Assembly: GCA_029260765.1 (NCBI GenBank)
Contig: JAJDCP010000185.1
Span: 1-64,000 of the forward strand
DNA: 64,000 nt
Direction of reading: 5' to 3'
Source of the DNA: Planctomycetota bacterium
Lineage (GTDB): Bacteria; Planctomycetota; J058; JAJDCP01
Notes under the pieces: model-generated
Database searches by the model: none
What the model saw: the letters and a program-made list of their open reading frames with translations, nothing else
What the model was told of the DNA's origin: nothing
Made by a program: the position numbers and the translations under genes
Shown here: piece after piece, positions 8,902 through 17,800 of the stretch
Numbering within the stretch: position 1 is the stretch's first letter
Layout of the letters: each line of letters begins with the position of its first letter

Positions 8902-9525
8902 TTACACGACGCGCGGGATCTTCTCGTAGCGGAAGCGCCGCACCTGGAAGTCGGGCAGCACCGTCTCGATGAACTCGCGCGTGCCGGTCGCCTCTTGCTC
9001 GGAAAAGCCATAGAACTGCAGCCGGCTGGGGGCATGGGTCGAGAAGTGCAATGCATAGAGCACGACTTCCATCGGATTCTCGAGCCCATCCAAGGGCACA
9101 TCGAAGATGCGCAAGTCGCTGCCCAGCACGGTCAAGGCGTAAGCCTCTCCGCCGAAGCGGCTGGTGATCTTGCGCATGGCAATCTCACGAACATGGACCC
9201 ACAAGCAGGCGGCGGTCAGCGGTTTGTTGAGCAGCAGACCGAAGCGGTTGAGGAAGAGAGTCCGGCCGGCATCCCGCCAGACTCGCCAGGCAACGGGCAG
9301 GCCGGCGAGACAGACACCGGCGACCGTCCAGCGCCAGGCCTGCAGCCAGACAGTCACCAGCGGCAGCAGCCACAGCCACCCCCAGACCTGCAGAGCGCGC
9401 CGAAAGAGGCGCCACCGTCGGGGTCTGAACGGGATGCCGTCATCGGCACTGACCGCTTCGAGGGCCGCGTCGGGGGGGAGATTGAAGACGTAGAACAGGC
9501 CTGCGCCCGGATCGGAATCTGCCAC
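8902..9525 (-). CDS. Two-helix membrane protein of unknown function
   Basis: About 207 residues. A short N-terminal cytoplasmic stretch is followed by two hydrophobic helices (WGWLWLLPLVTVWLQAW and VAGVCLAGLPVAW), then a hydrophilic domain of about 130 residues with mixed alpha/beta character. That tail resembles PH-like membrane-proximal domains, but no family can be named. The start is uncertain: the frame is open to a TTG at 9588, and GTG at 9525 is chosen because the extra residues look non-coding and the TTG lacks a ribosome binding site. It lies 153 nt upstream of the FHA-pseudokinase gene on the same strand and points away from the plus-strand kinase gene. Confidence 0.6.
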   Translation of the reverse strand: MADSDPGAGLFYVFNLPPDAALEAVSADDGIPFRPRRWRLFRRALQVWGWLWLLPLVTVWLQAWRWTVAGVCLAGLPVAWRVWRDAGRTLFLNRFGLLLNKPLTAACLWVHVREIAMRKITSRFGGEAYALTVLGSDLRIFDVPLDGLENPMEVVLYALHFSTHAPSRLQFYGFSEQEATGTREFIETVLPDFQVRRFRYEKIPRVV

Positions 9526-9622
9526 CCTTGGTATCCGGCTGGTGTGTTCGATCTTTGACGAGTTTCCACATTCCCCACGCGCAAGCAAGGGAACTACGGG
9601 AAAGATGGCCCTGCCTGCGTTC

Positions 9623-9638
9623 TGGCACGCTGGATGCT
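9623..9638 (+). promoter_or_regulatory. Candidate sigma54 promoter before a kinase gene
   Basis: TGGCACGCTGGATGCT matches the -24/-12 consensus TGGCAC-N5-TTGCW at all fixed positions but one (A for T), with the GG and GC dinucleotides correctly spaced. It ends 33 nt before the kinase ATG. No sigma54 activator gene is seen nearby. Confidence 0.4.
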
Positions 9639-9671
9639 ACCATGCTAGCAGGGACACGCAGGAGGGACACC

Positions 9672-11837
9672 ATGGCCTTCGAAGCATTGCATGCCGGCCA
9701 GCCGGTCGGAGATTACAAGCTCGTGCGCAAGATCGGAGCCGGCGGCTTCGGGGAGGTCTGGCTGGCTGAGCACGAGGTGTTGCAGGCCCGGCCTGTTGCG
9801 CTGAAGTTCCCCAATGCCGAGAGCGCGGTGGCGGCGCTGAAACGTGAAGGAGAGATCCAGCACGCCCTCGAGCATCCGGGCATCGTCAAGATCCTCGGGC
9901 TCTCGTTGCGCCATTCGCCGCCCTACATCGTGATGGAGCTGATCGATGGCACCAGCCTCGAAGAGCGGCTGCGTGATGGCCCGCTGCCTGCCGAAGAGGT
10001 CCGCCCACTCTTCGACCAGCTGCTCGAAGCGCTGCAGTTCGCGCACGACCGGCAAGTCGTCCACTACGACCTCAAACCTTCAAACATCCTGCTGAACGCC
10101 CAGGGCCGGGCCTTCATCTCCGACTTCGGGCTCAGCGCGGTCTTCAACACCCAGGCGCTGCTGCGCTCCGGGGGAATGACCCAGACCGAGGACTTCGGCG
10201 GCTCCTTCGATTATATGGCTCCGGAGCGGAAGCAGGGACTGGGCGGAGACAAACTCTCCGACATCTATGCGGTCGGTGTCATGCTCTACCGGGCGTTGAC
10301 GCAGCGGCTGCCGGCCGGGCTCGAGCTACCGAGTGAGCTGGTGCCAGGCCTCAACCCGGCCATCGATGCCGTGGTCAAAAAGGCGATGCATTCCCAGCCG
10401 GCGCAGCGGTATTCCTCGGCGAGCGCCTTGCGCGAGGCGCTGGATCAAGCCCTGAGGGGCAAGACACAGCCGCCGCCCGCGCCGCCGGGGCTTGCGGTCG
10501 CTGAGAGCGCAGCCGCCGCCCGCGCCCCCCGCAAACGGGGCGGGTTGCTGGCCCTGTTGATCGGTCTGCTTGTGCTCGGGGTCGGCTATCTCGACTTCCA
10601 CTACCGTCCCTTGGGAACTTGGACCCTGCTCGGACGCTGGGGGGCGCCGACATTCGATGAGCAGCTCGTGACAATGAGCGATCAGGCCTATCGGGATTTC
10701 CGCCGCTTCATCCTGCTGCCCGGCGTAGATCTGGCGAGCGGCGACCACACGGACGACACGCGCAAGATCGACCGCCTGCTCGAGAGCTCGATGCAGGCGT
10801 TGGAGGGTGTCGACTACTACAAGACCAACGTCGGCGACTACCTCCGACGCAGCAGCGAGCTGCCCCAGCAAGGATACGTGTGCTCCTATGTCGAGGTGGC
10901 CGCACATCCGCAGCAGGTGTATCTGCTGGTCTTCGGCGAGAACGACCTGGTGCTGGCCGGCAGCTCGACCGATGCACGCCTGTCGAAACTCAGCGGGCAG
11001 CTGCGCAACGCATTGCCGGAGTCGGTGTTCTTTATGGGAATCGAAGAGCTGGGGGTCGGGCTGCGCAACGTGCGCACGCGTGCGCTCGAGCTCGCGCTGG
11101 TCTGCCAGATGGCCGACAGCCCCCTGCGTTACGATCCCTCCCTGCGTCTGCGCCTGGGGTCGGATGGCTTTCGGCGCGCCCAGCTCGACGACCCCGAGCG
11201 CCGCAGCGCGCTGCGGCAACAGCTCGGGACAGATCACGTGTTGCTGGGCAGTCTGCAGAAACAGAACCTCTCCTTGCGGCTGATCGAACTCGAGACGGGA
11301 CGCACGCGGGTCACATACTTCGCCGAAGTTGGGGAGCTCTTCGGCGACCGCCTGGCGGGCGCGCGGCGGCTCAGCTTGGATCCAAAGGCGATCATCGACT
11401 TCAGCCAGTTGGTCGACGAGGAGGTCGACGCCCTGATCTCGACGACGCTGATCGCCCTGCACAAAGGTGGCACAGCGCAGGCATTCCAGGACATCGAAGC
11501 GCTCGCGGCCCGCGATCCGGCCTACCGCCATCACGCGGGCATCGCCTACTGCCGGGGATTGGTGGCCGCGGCCGACGGCGACCAGACCAGCGCCCTGACG
11601 CTGTTCGAGCTGGCCTACGAACGCGGCCAGACCGATCCGGAGCTGTGCCGGCGGCTGGGGAACATCTACCTGCGCCTGGCGTTTAGCGAGTACGAGAAGG
11701 CCCACAAGTGCCTGTGGCCGGACGATGAGGACATGCTGCTGGCCGCCCGTGAGCTGGCCGAGAAGGCGGTGGCGCTGGAGAATCTACCTGTGGAGCTGCA
11801 GGAGCAGGCCCGGCTGCTGATCGCGCAGACCGAGTAG
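9672..11837 (+). CDS. Membrane serine/threonine kinase with a TPR-type C-terminal region
   Basis: A 721-residue kinase. The glycine loop GAGGFGEVW, VALKFP lysine, catalytic loop HYDLKPSN (H131-Y132-D133) and D151-FG are present, so it should be active. The Arg of HRD is Tyr, a non-RD form that often does not need activation-loop phosphorylation. A Pro/Ala linker leads to one membrane helix near 290-310 (LLALLIGLLVLGVGYL), then a large extracytoplasmic domain ending in TPR-like helices. ATG at 9672 is chosen because AGGAGGG lies just upstream; the frame is open further but lacks a signal there. The gene stands alone on the plus strand, perhaps under the sigma54-like promoter. Confidence 0.9.
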   Translation: MAFEALHAGQPVGDYKLVRKIGAGGFGEVWLAEHEVLQARPVALKFPNAESAVAALKREGEIQHALEHPGIVKILGLSLRHSPPYIVMELIDGTSLEERLRDGPLPAEEVRPLFDQLLEALQFAHDRQVVHYDLKPSNILLNAQGRAFISDFGLSAVFNTQALLRSGGMTQTEDFGGSFDYMAPERKQGLGGDKLSDIYAVGVMLYRALTQRLPAGLELPSELVPGLNPAIDAVVKKAMHSQPAQRYSSASALREALDQALRGKTQPPPAPPGLAVAESAAAARAPRKRGGLLALLIGLLVLGVGYLDFHYRPLGTWTLLGRWGAPTFDEQLVTMSDQAYRDFRRFILLPGVDLASGDHTDDTRKIDRLLESSMQALEGVDYYKTNVGDYLRRSSELPQQGYVCSYVEVAAHPQQVYLLVFGENDLVLAGSSTDARLSKLSGQLRNALPESVFFMGIEELGVGLRNVRTRALELALVCQMADSPLRYDPSLRLRLGSDGFRRAQLDDPERRSALRQQLGTDHVLLGSLQKQNLSLRLIELETGRTRVTYFAEVGELFGDRLAGARRLSLDPKAIIDFSQLVDEEVDALISTTLIALHKGGTAQAFQDIEALAARDPAYRHHAGIAYCRGLVAAADGDQTSALTLFELAYERGQTDPELCRRLGNIYLRLAFSEYEKAHKCLWPDDEDMLLAARELAEKAVALENLPVELQEQARLLIAQTE

Positions 11838-11992
11838 GGACGGGCCGGCCAGGTGGGGGCTGGTGTGGAGGGCCGACTCCGATTCCAGAGCTCCTGACAC
11901 GGGTTCGATGCAAAGGGCCTGGAGGGATATTGGCGGCTACTATCCGTTGCGACTGTGATGCACACAGGAATCGAAGCCGTCTTCTGAAGCGA

Positions 11993-12242
11993 CGCTCTGT
12001 GAGAGGCTGTCTCAGGGAACGCGATTCCGCCAGACAATTGCTTTGGATTGTCACGTAGGGGTGGGGTTTATCCCCGCCCGTTTGGCCCGCGGGAGGAGCG
12101 AAGCGTCCGAGTCTTCGAGGTGTAAACCCCTCCCCCACAAAGAGAAAAGTCGGCTTTCCTCCCCGAGTCGCAGGAACCGGAGGCTGCTCTCAAGAATCAA
12201 CCCCACGCCTCCAGACGTTCCCTGAGACAGCCTCTGTGAGCG
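11993..12242. repeat. Repeat R1, copy A: 250 bp element with inverted ends
   Basis: The left end (11993-12021) is the reverse complement of the right end (12216-12242) over about 27 bp, with core CCCTGAGACAGCCTCT. A second, inner inverted repeat pairs 12055-12070 with 12123-12139. A shortened copy of the same sequence lies at about 31425-31532 on the opposite strand. No long open frame is inside. It behaves like a non-autonomous, MITE-like or REP-like element. The bases between the kinase stop and this repeat (11838-11992) show nothing recognisable. Confidence 0.75.
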
Positions 12243-12340
12243 CCGGGAGGAGCTTTGGCGGAGGTTGAAACCAGAGATTCTGGGTTCGCACATACAGATC
12301 GGTCTTCTCGTCGGTCATAGACCGACGCTACAGGCGGGGC
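12243..12340 (+). repeat. Repeat R2, copy A
   Basis: Directly abuts R1. It has two blocks: one around GGAGGAGCTTTGGCGGAGG (12249-12267), and a palindromic block at 12309-12338 with CGGTCATAGACCG followed by ACGCTACAGGCGG. Both blocks recur, in reverse orientation, at 30364-30505. Confidence 0.65.
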
Positions 12341-12410
12341 TCAGCCGATCGAAGGCATAGACCAAACCTGACCGAAGTCTCTGCAATGAAGTCTCAATGA
12401 AAGGGTGCCT

Positions 12411-12704
12411 ATGTCAGGAGCTCCCAACCCTGACTTCGAGCAAGCGGACCAGATTGGCGAAGGTGGCATGGGCGAGGTCTACCGCGCGCACCAGAAGACG
12501 CTCGGCCTGGTGCTCGACGTTCATTTCACGATGTACGGGCTGTGCTTCGCGCCGATGGCAGTGGCTGCCCTGAACTGGCCGCCGTACGCTTTCCATATCT
12601 GGAGCGCTGCGGCGGGCCTGGCGACGCTGCTGCTGGTGCTGCAGTGGAAACTGCGTTTCTGCTTGCGGCGGATCAAGGGCCGCAGCAAGCCCGCGCCCGG
12701 GTAG
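12411..12704 (+). CDS. Orphan kinase glycine loop joined to two membrane helices
   Basis: A 97-residue frame. Residues about 10-30 read FEQADQIGEGGMGEVYRAH, the exact beginning of a PknB-type kinase domain including the glycine loop. The sequence then departs from the kinase fold and runs into two hydrophobic helices (LCFAPMAVAALNW... and AGLATLLLVLQW) with a basic tail. No lysine strand, catalytic loop or DFG exists. ATG at 12411 has AAGGG five bases upstream, so it could be translated. It may be a deletion product of a kinase gene, a real small membrane protein, or both. It begins just after the R1/R2 repeats, a plausible site of rearrangement. Confidence 0.5.
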   Translation: MSGAPNPDFEQADQIGEGGMGEVYRAHQKTLGLVLDVHFTMYGLCFAPMAVAALNWPPYAFHIWSAAAGLATLLLVLQWKLRFCLRRIKGRSKPAPG

Positions 12705-12728
12705 CTACTCTGTACAGCTGAGGTGCCG

Positions 12729-14708
12729 ATGCGCTTTCGTCACTCGATCGGGTTGCTGCTGTTGGGGATCGGCGTGCTGGCCGCCGGCTGGGCCTGGCTT
12801 TCGCGGCCGGGCTCAGCCGTGACCCGTCCTCCTGCTTCGCATGATGCGGGTGCGCTGGATTCATGCGGCTTTGCGCTGTGCACCGAGGCTTGGAACCTCA
12901 CGCAGCGAGCCCGGGGGTATGGCGTGGTGACGTTCGACTACGACCAGGATGGCAGACTCGACCTGTTCGTCAGCAACCACAACCAGCCTCCCGCCCTGTT
13001 GCGCAACGAGGGTGATGGATTCCGCGACCTGTACCGGCAGCGCTTTCCCCCACCCTACAAGGGCTACGACCGGCACGGAGCCTCGTGGGTGGATGTGGAC
13101 GACGACGGCCTGTTGGAGCTGTACTGGGCAGTGGGGAACGTGCGCCAGACCCGGAGCAACCCGAGCCAACTCTATCACCAGGACAGCACCGGCCGGACAT
13201 ACATCGACCTCGGGGAAGAGCTCGGGATCGACGACCCCCAGGGACGCGGCCGCAACGGCGCCTTCGACGACTTCGACCGCGATGGCGACCTGGACCTGCT
13301 GGCTGCCAACCACACCCGCCCGCTGCGGCTGTTCGTGTGTGGCCCCGATGGCCGTTTCGAAGACCGCGCGGCTGCTTTGGGACTCGGAGGCCTGAGGGCT
13401 TCGCTGGCCCATTGGACCTTCCTCGACCCGGACGGGCTACCCGACGTAGCATTGCTTGCGCCAGGCGAGGACTCGAGCCGGGCCACGGTGCTGCGGCTGT
13501 TCCGCCAGCAGCCCGCGGGCGGATTTGTCCCCATGAAGGACGTTCCTCGCGTCCCTCACGCCACCAGCATGGCCTGGTGCGATGTGGACAATGACGGGGA
13601 CCTCGACGTGCTTCTCACACGCTCCACCGGGCGCCCGAAGGAGCCCGGGCTGGTCACCACCGCGGGTAGGCTGCGCTTGCTCGCCTCGCAGGAAGCGGGG
13701 CCCGATCAAGTCAGTTTCCGCGCGTCGGGACCCATCCGTGTGCTCGCCCGTGTCGATGGACAGGCGGCGGGCATTCAGGTTGGAGCGCGGGCAGTCAGCC
13801 AAAAGCCCGAACCTACAGGGGACGATGGCTGGAATGCAGTGGAGTTGCATGCCTCGCAGGCACACGGCCGGCCCGCCCTGCTCGACCAGGAGATCGGTGC
13901 GGCCGCCTACGTTTGGCGGGACCCTCAGCAAGGCCTCTGGCACGTGGCCTGGAAATCGGGCCGATCGCCCGAGCCACACCAGATGGTGCTCATCGAGGTT
14001 CGAGCCAGAGACCTCGAGCTCGTGGCTGGGGGCCGGCTGCAGCCCCCAAGAGACGGTGCCCTGCCGCTGGTGTTGCTGCGCAATGAAGGGCAGCGCATGG
14101 TGATCGCCGAGCTCGGTCTGGAGCAGCGATGTACCGGACAGCAGGCCGTCTGGGGGGATTTTGACAACGATGGCTTCCAGGACCTGTTCGTCGTCACGCA
14201 CAGCGACGAGGTGCGCATGCGGGAGCCCAACCTGCTCTTCCATAACCGTGCAGGCCAACGGTTCGAGGAGGTCGCCTCGCAGTTGGGCGTCGCCAGCCCC
14301 GAGGGGCGCGGCGCGTCGGCGGCCTGGGGCGACCTGGACAGTGACGGCGATCTCGAGTTGTACGTGCTGCGAGGCTGGGGAGCGGCGTATCCAGGCAAGC
14401 CGGTAGAGCCTTCGCGATGTTTTGAGAACCAGCTGAGCGGACCCGTTCATTGGCTGGAGATCGACCTGGACGCTTCCCGCTCCCCTGGCAGGGGAATCGG
14501 CGCCCGCGTGCGCGTCACCACCCCGGCGGGCACACAGCTGCAGCTTTACGGTGCGGCAAGCGGCAGCATGCAGGCCGCCGCCAGGCTCCATTTCGGCCTG
14601 GGCACCACAAACCGGGTGGCGCAGCTGCGTGTGGACTGGCCCTCGGGCGCGGTCAGTCAGCTGACGGACGTGGCGGCGGACCGCGTCGTGGTGGTACGCG
14701 AGCCGTAG
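12729..14708 (+). CDS. FG-GAP/VCBS repeat protein with C-terminal ASPIC/UnbV domain
   Basis: An exported beta-propeller protein of 659 residues. An N-terminal hydrophobic helix (LLLLGIGVLAAGWAWL) acts as signal or anchor. Calcium-binding FG-GAP/VCBS-type repeats follow, each with a D-x-D-x-DG-x-x-D-L pattern: DYDQDGRLDLFV, DVDDDGLLELY, DFDRDGDLDLL, DVDNDGDLDVL, DFDNDGFQDLF and DLDSDGDLELY. The last 75 residues (GIGARVRV... WPSG...) match the ASPIC/UnbV domain usual at the end of such proteins. ATG at 12729 has GAGG upstream. The family is common in Planctomycetota and Acidobacteriota and is thought to act in surface binding; the ligand is unknown. Confidence 0.88.
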   Translation: MRFRHSIGLLLLGIGVLAAGWAWLSRPGSAVTRPPASHDAGALDSCGFALCTEAWNLTQRARGYGVVTFDYDQDGRLDLFVSNHNQPPALLRNEGDGFRDLYRQRFPPPYKGYDRHGASWVDVDDDGLLELYWAVGNVRQTRSNPSQLYHQDSTGRTYIDLGEELGIDDPQGRGRNGAFDDFDRDGDLDLLAANHTRPLRLFVCGPDGRFEDRAAALGLGGLRASLAHWTFLDPDGLPDVALLAPGEDSSRATVLRLFRQQPAGGFVPMKDVPRVPHATSMAWCDVDNDGDLDVLLTRSTGRPKEPGLVTTAGRLRLLASQEAGPDQVSFRASGPIRVLARVDGQAAGIQVGARAVSQKPEPTGDDGWNAVELHASQAHGRPALLDQEIGAAAYVWRDPQQGLWHVAWKSGRSPEPHQMVLIEVRARDLELVAGGRLQPPRDGALPLVLLRNEGQRMVIAELGLEQRCTGQQAVWGDFDNDGFQDLFVVTHSDEVRMREPNLLFHNRAGQRFEEVASQLGVASPEGRGASAAWGDLDSDGDLELYVLRGWGAAYPGKPVEPSRCFENQLSGPVHWLEIDLDASRSPGRGIGARVRVTTPAGTQLQLYGAASGSMQAAARLHFGLGTTNRVAQLRVDWPSGAVSQLTDVAADRVVVVREP

Positions 14709-14814
14709 CGCACGACAGCCCGGCCCTGATTCTCCCCTTTACACGAGCGTTACACCGAAACCTGGTCGGCTGCGTTATCCTCGGCGGGCAGGTGCCCACC
14801 AGGAGCAAGCCGCC

Positions 14815-17800
14815 ATGAACCGATCCTTCCATCTCGTCCCCGCCCTCCTCATCCTGACGATGCTCGCCGCACCCGGCTGGTCACAGGGAGAAGCTGAGCT
14901 CGCCTACCAGGAAGCGCGCGGGCTCTACGCCAGCGAGCAGTATGCGCAGGCGCGTGATCTGCTACGCAGCGCCTGCGAGCTTGCGCCGGAGCGCGCCGAC
15001 CTGTTCTTGCTGCTCGGCAAGGCCCACTACCAGCTGGTTGAGCTCGAGGCAGCAGGGAGCGCCTGGCAACGCAGCCTCGAGCTGGCTCCTGATCAGACCT
15101 GGGTGCGCGCCATGCTCGCCGCCCTGGCGGGCCAAGATGCCGACCTCGCCACGCAGTTGCGGCTGGTCGAAGCGCTGCTCGCCGACGGCTTGCTCGAGCC
15201 GGCTGCGCGCGCTCTCGCCCAGGTAGAAACGGGCCAGGGAATCTCTGCCGAGCACCATGTGCAGGCGTTGCACTTGCGGGCCGCGCTCGCCCTGGCCAGA
15301 GATCGCATCGCGCAGGCACAGACTGCCCTGCAAGAGCTGAGCAGCCGCTTCCCCACGGCGGCCGCCAGCCCACGTAGCCGGCTTCTGCGAGGGCAGACGG
15401 CCTTGCGGGCAGGGGGCGACAGCGCCGCCGAGGGGGTGGCTTTGCTGCGCGCCGTGCAAGCCGAGGATCCCGACAGCGACGCGGCCGCGCGCGCCGCGCT
15501 CTCACTGCTCGAGTGGCAGCTGGCTTCCGGTCCCCCAGACGGAGACGGACTGGCAGCCTGGCTCGCCGACCACCCAGCCCACGCTTTGCGTTTGCGCGCG
15601 CAGCGCCGGCTGGTGACGGTTCGCTTCGCGGCGGCTGCGGGGGCCGCAGCCGTCAGCGATGGCCAACTGGCCGCGCTCGACCTGCAGGCGCTCCAGGCGT
15701 GTGTCGCGCTGCTGGCCGAGCTGCAAGATGGCAACCAACGTCTCGCGCTCAGCGCCCAGGCCGTCGCCCATCTGCAAGCTCGCTATGGGCAGCGCGCCGC
15801 GTACACCGGCCACATCGCTGGGCTCCAGCGGCTCTTGACTGCCGCGCCGCGCCCTCGCGAGCATCGGCTGCTGCTGACCAACCTGGCCGAGGTTCAGGCC
15901 CAGGCCGCGTTGGCAGAGCTGCGACGCGAAGCGGCGGAGGGCAGGCTGCGGGCCGGTGCGCTCCCGGCTGCCCTGGCGGAAGCCGCGGACACGCTGGCTG
16001 CGCTGCGCGAAGCTTTCCCCGATAGCGGCTGGGGCGGCCTCGCCCGCCTGGCGACGGAGGTCGCCGCAGTCCGCGCGCCCTCTGCTGTTGATCAGGGGCT
16101 CACTGCCACTGACGCATGGGCGCTGAGGTTGGCCCTGCCCTGTGTTGCCTCGGCTGGGGATGGCCGGGAAGCGGCTTCCCAGCTCATCCATGCGATCGCC
16201 CAGAGCTACGCGGCCCGCGGCGATGTGGCCGGGCATTCTCTGGCTGAGGAGGTGCTGCTGCAGCTGCTGGCGGAACTTCCCGACTCGGACGAGGCCTGGC
16301 CTGGCGTCGCCTTTGCCATCAACGAGCAACGGGCCGCCCACAGCCGGCTGCTGCTGGCGGACCCGGCCTCGGACGCGGCCACCACCCTGAGCGAGCCGCA
16401 ACGCGCGCTGATTGAGCTCGCATCCCAGCTGGTGGTCGCACGCCCTGCCCAGGCCCCGCAGGTTTTCCAGCGCCTGACAGAGCACCTGGAAGCGTGGCTG
16501 GAATCCGGCTGCTTCGCGGTCGCAGAAGAAGCCTGGAACCTCTTGCTGGCGGACCTTCCCTCGGAGTCCCAGGCCGAGGGCCGCCTGCAACGCGTGCTGC
16601 TGTGGTCACGCCAGGTCGCAGCCGGCCACCGCCACTTGCTGGAGACGGGACTGCGCGTACCCACCGAGCTGGATCCCACCAGCCGCCGTGCGCTCGAGGA
16701 ATGCTACCGACTGCAGGCGGAGCTCGCAGCCAACACCGATCTCGCAGCACGGCTGCGGGCTGCCCGCGAACAACTGGTCGGCCGCTTTGTCGCGCTGCAG
16801 GCCTGGACAACGGCCGAGGAGGCTCTGCAGGTGCGGGCCGTACCGGCCGTCGATGCTGCCGACGCGCACGCCGAGCTGGCACTCGCCCAGCTCTACCGCC
16901 AAATGGCCGAACGCGAGCTCGCGCTGCTGCTGGCCGAGCTCGACGGGCAGGCACGCCTCGAACGCAGTCCCGCGTTCACACGCGCATGGGACGCCTACCA
17001 GCAGTTCTTGTCGGCACGCCCGCGGCATGAAGCCGCTGCGCAGGCCGTGGAGGGGATGTTCCAGATCGGGCGCCTGTTCGAAGACCAGGCGGCCTATCAG
17101 GTCGCCGCACAACTGTACCTTGACCTCGAGGCCTTCGGCGCCACTCTCCCGTGGCTGGAGCCGAACGTACCGGGATCGGCCGGCTTCCGTGACCGAGCCG
17201 CGCTCGCCGCGGGCCAGGCCCTGTACCGGCACGCCTTCGCAGCGGCGCGCGACGCCTCTGCGCCCCAAGTGCTCCCGAAGGCGGACTTGAGCCCAGCCTT
17301 TCAGGCCGCGCTCGACGCCTACCTGCACATCTTTGCCAGCTACCCGGAGCGCCCGGCTGCAGCCTCGGCCCGTGCCGGCCTGGTCGCGATCGCGAGATTC
17401 CACGCCCAATCCCACGCCTGGAGCGTCGCAGCTGCCGTCCTGGCAACCTTGCTCGAGGCTGTCCCGGAGCTCGCGCAGCCCGAAGACATCGCTCTGGCCC
17501 GCGCCACCTGCCTGCTCGGCGTCCTGCGCCCGGAGCATGCCCTCCAGCTCTTGACGCTGCACGGCTTCGACGCCGACCTGCAGTTCGCTTCCGGACCCCA
17601 AGCCATCCAGGCCACCCCGGTGCTGGCCGCAGCTGAGCTCGAGCGCCAGATCCAGGCCCAGGACGCAGCCTATGCGGCTTTCCAAGAGCTCCGCCAGAGT
17701 TGGCCCGGGACACCTGCCTCCGATCGGGCTCGCCAGCAACTGCTCGGCCTGGCGGACCATTGGCGCAATCTGGCGCGGTGGCATCAGGCCGCGGACGTGC

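Noticed and set aside
10326-11705. 459-codon open frame on the minus strand
   Set aside because: Antisense to the C-terminal half of a kinase gene.
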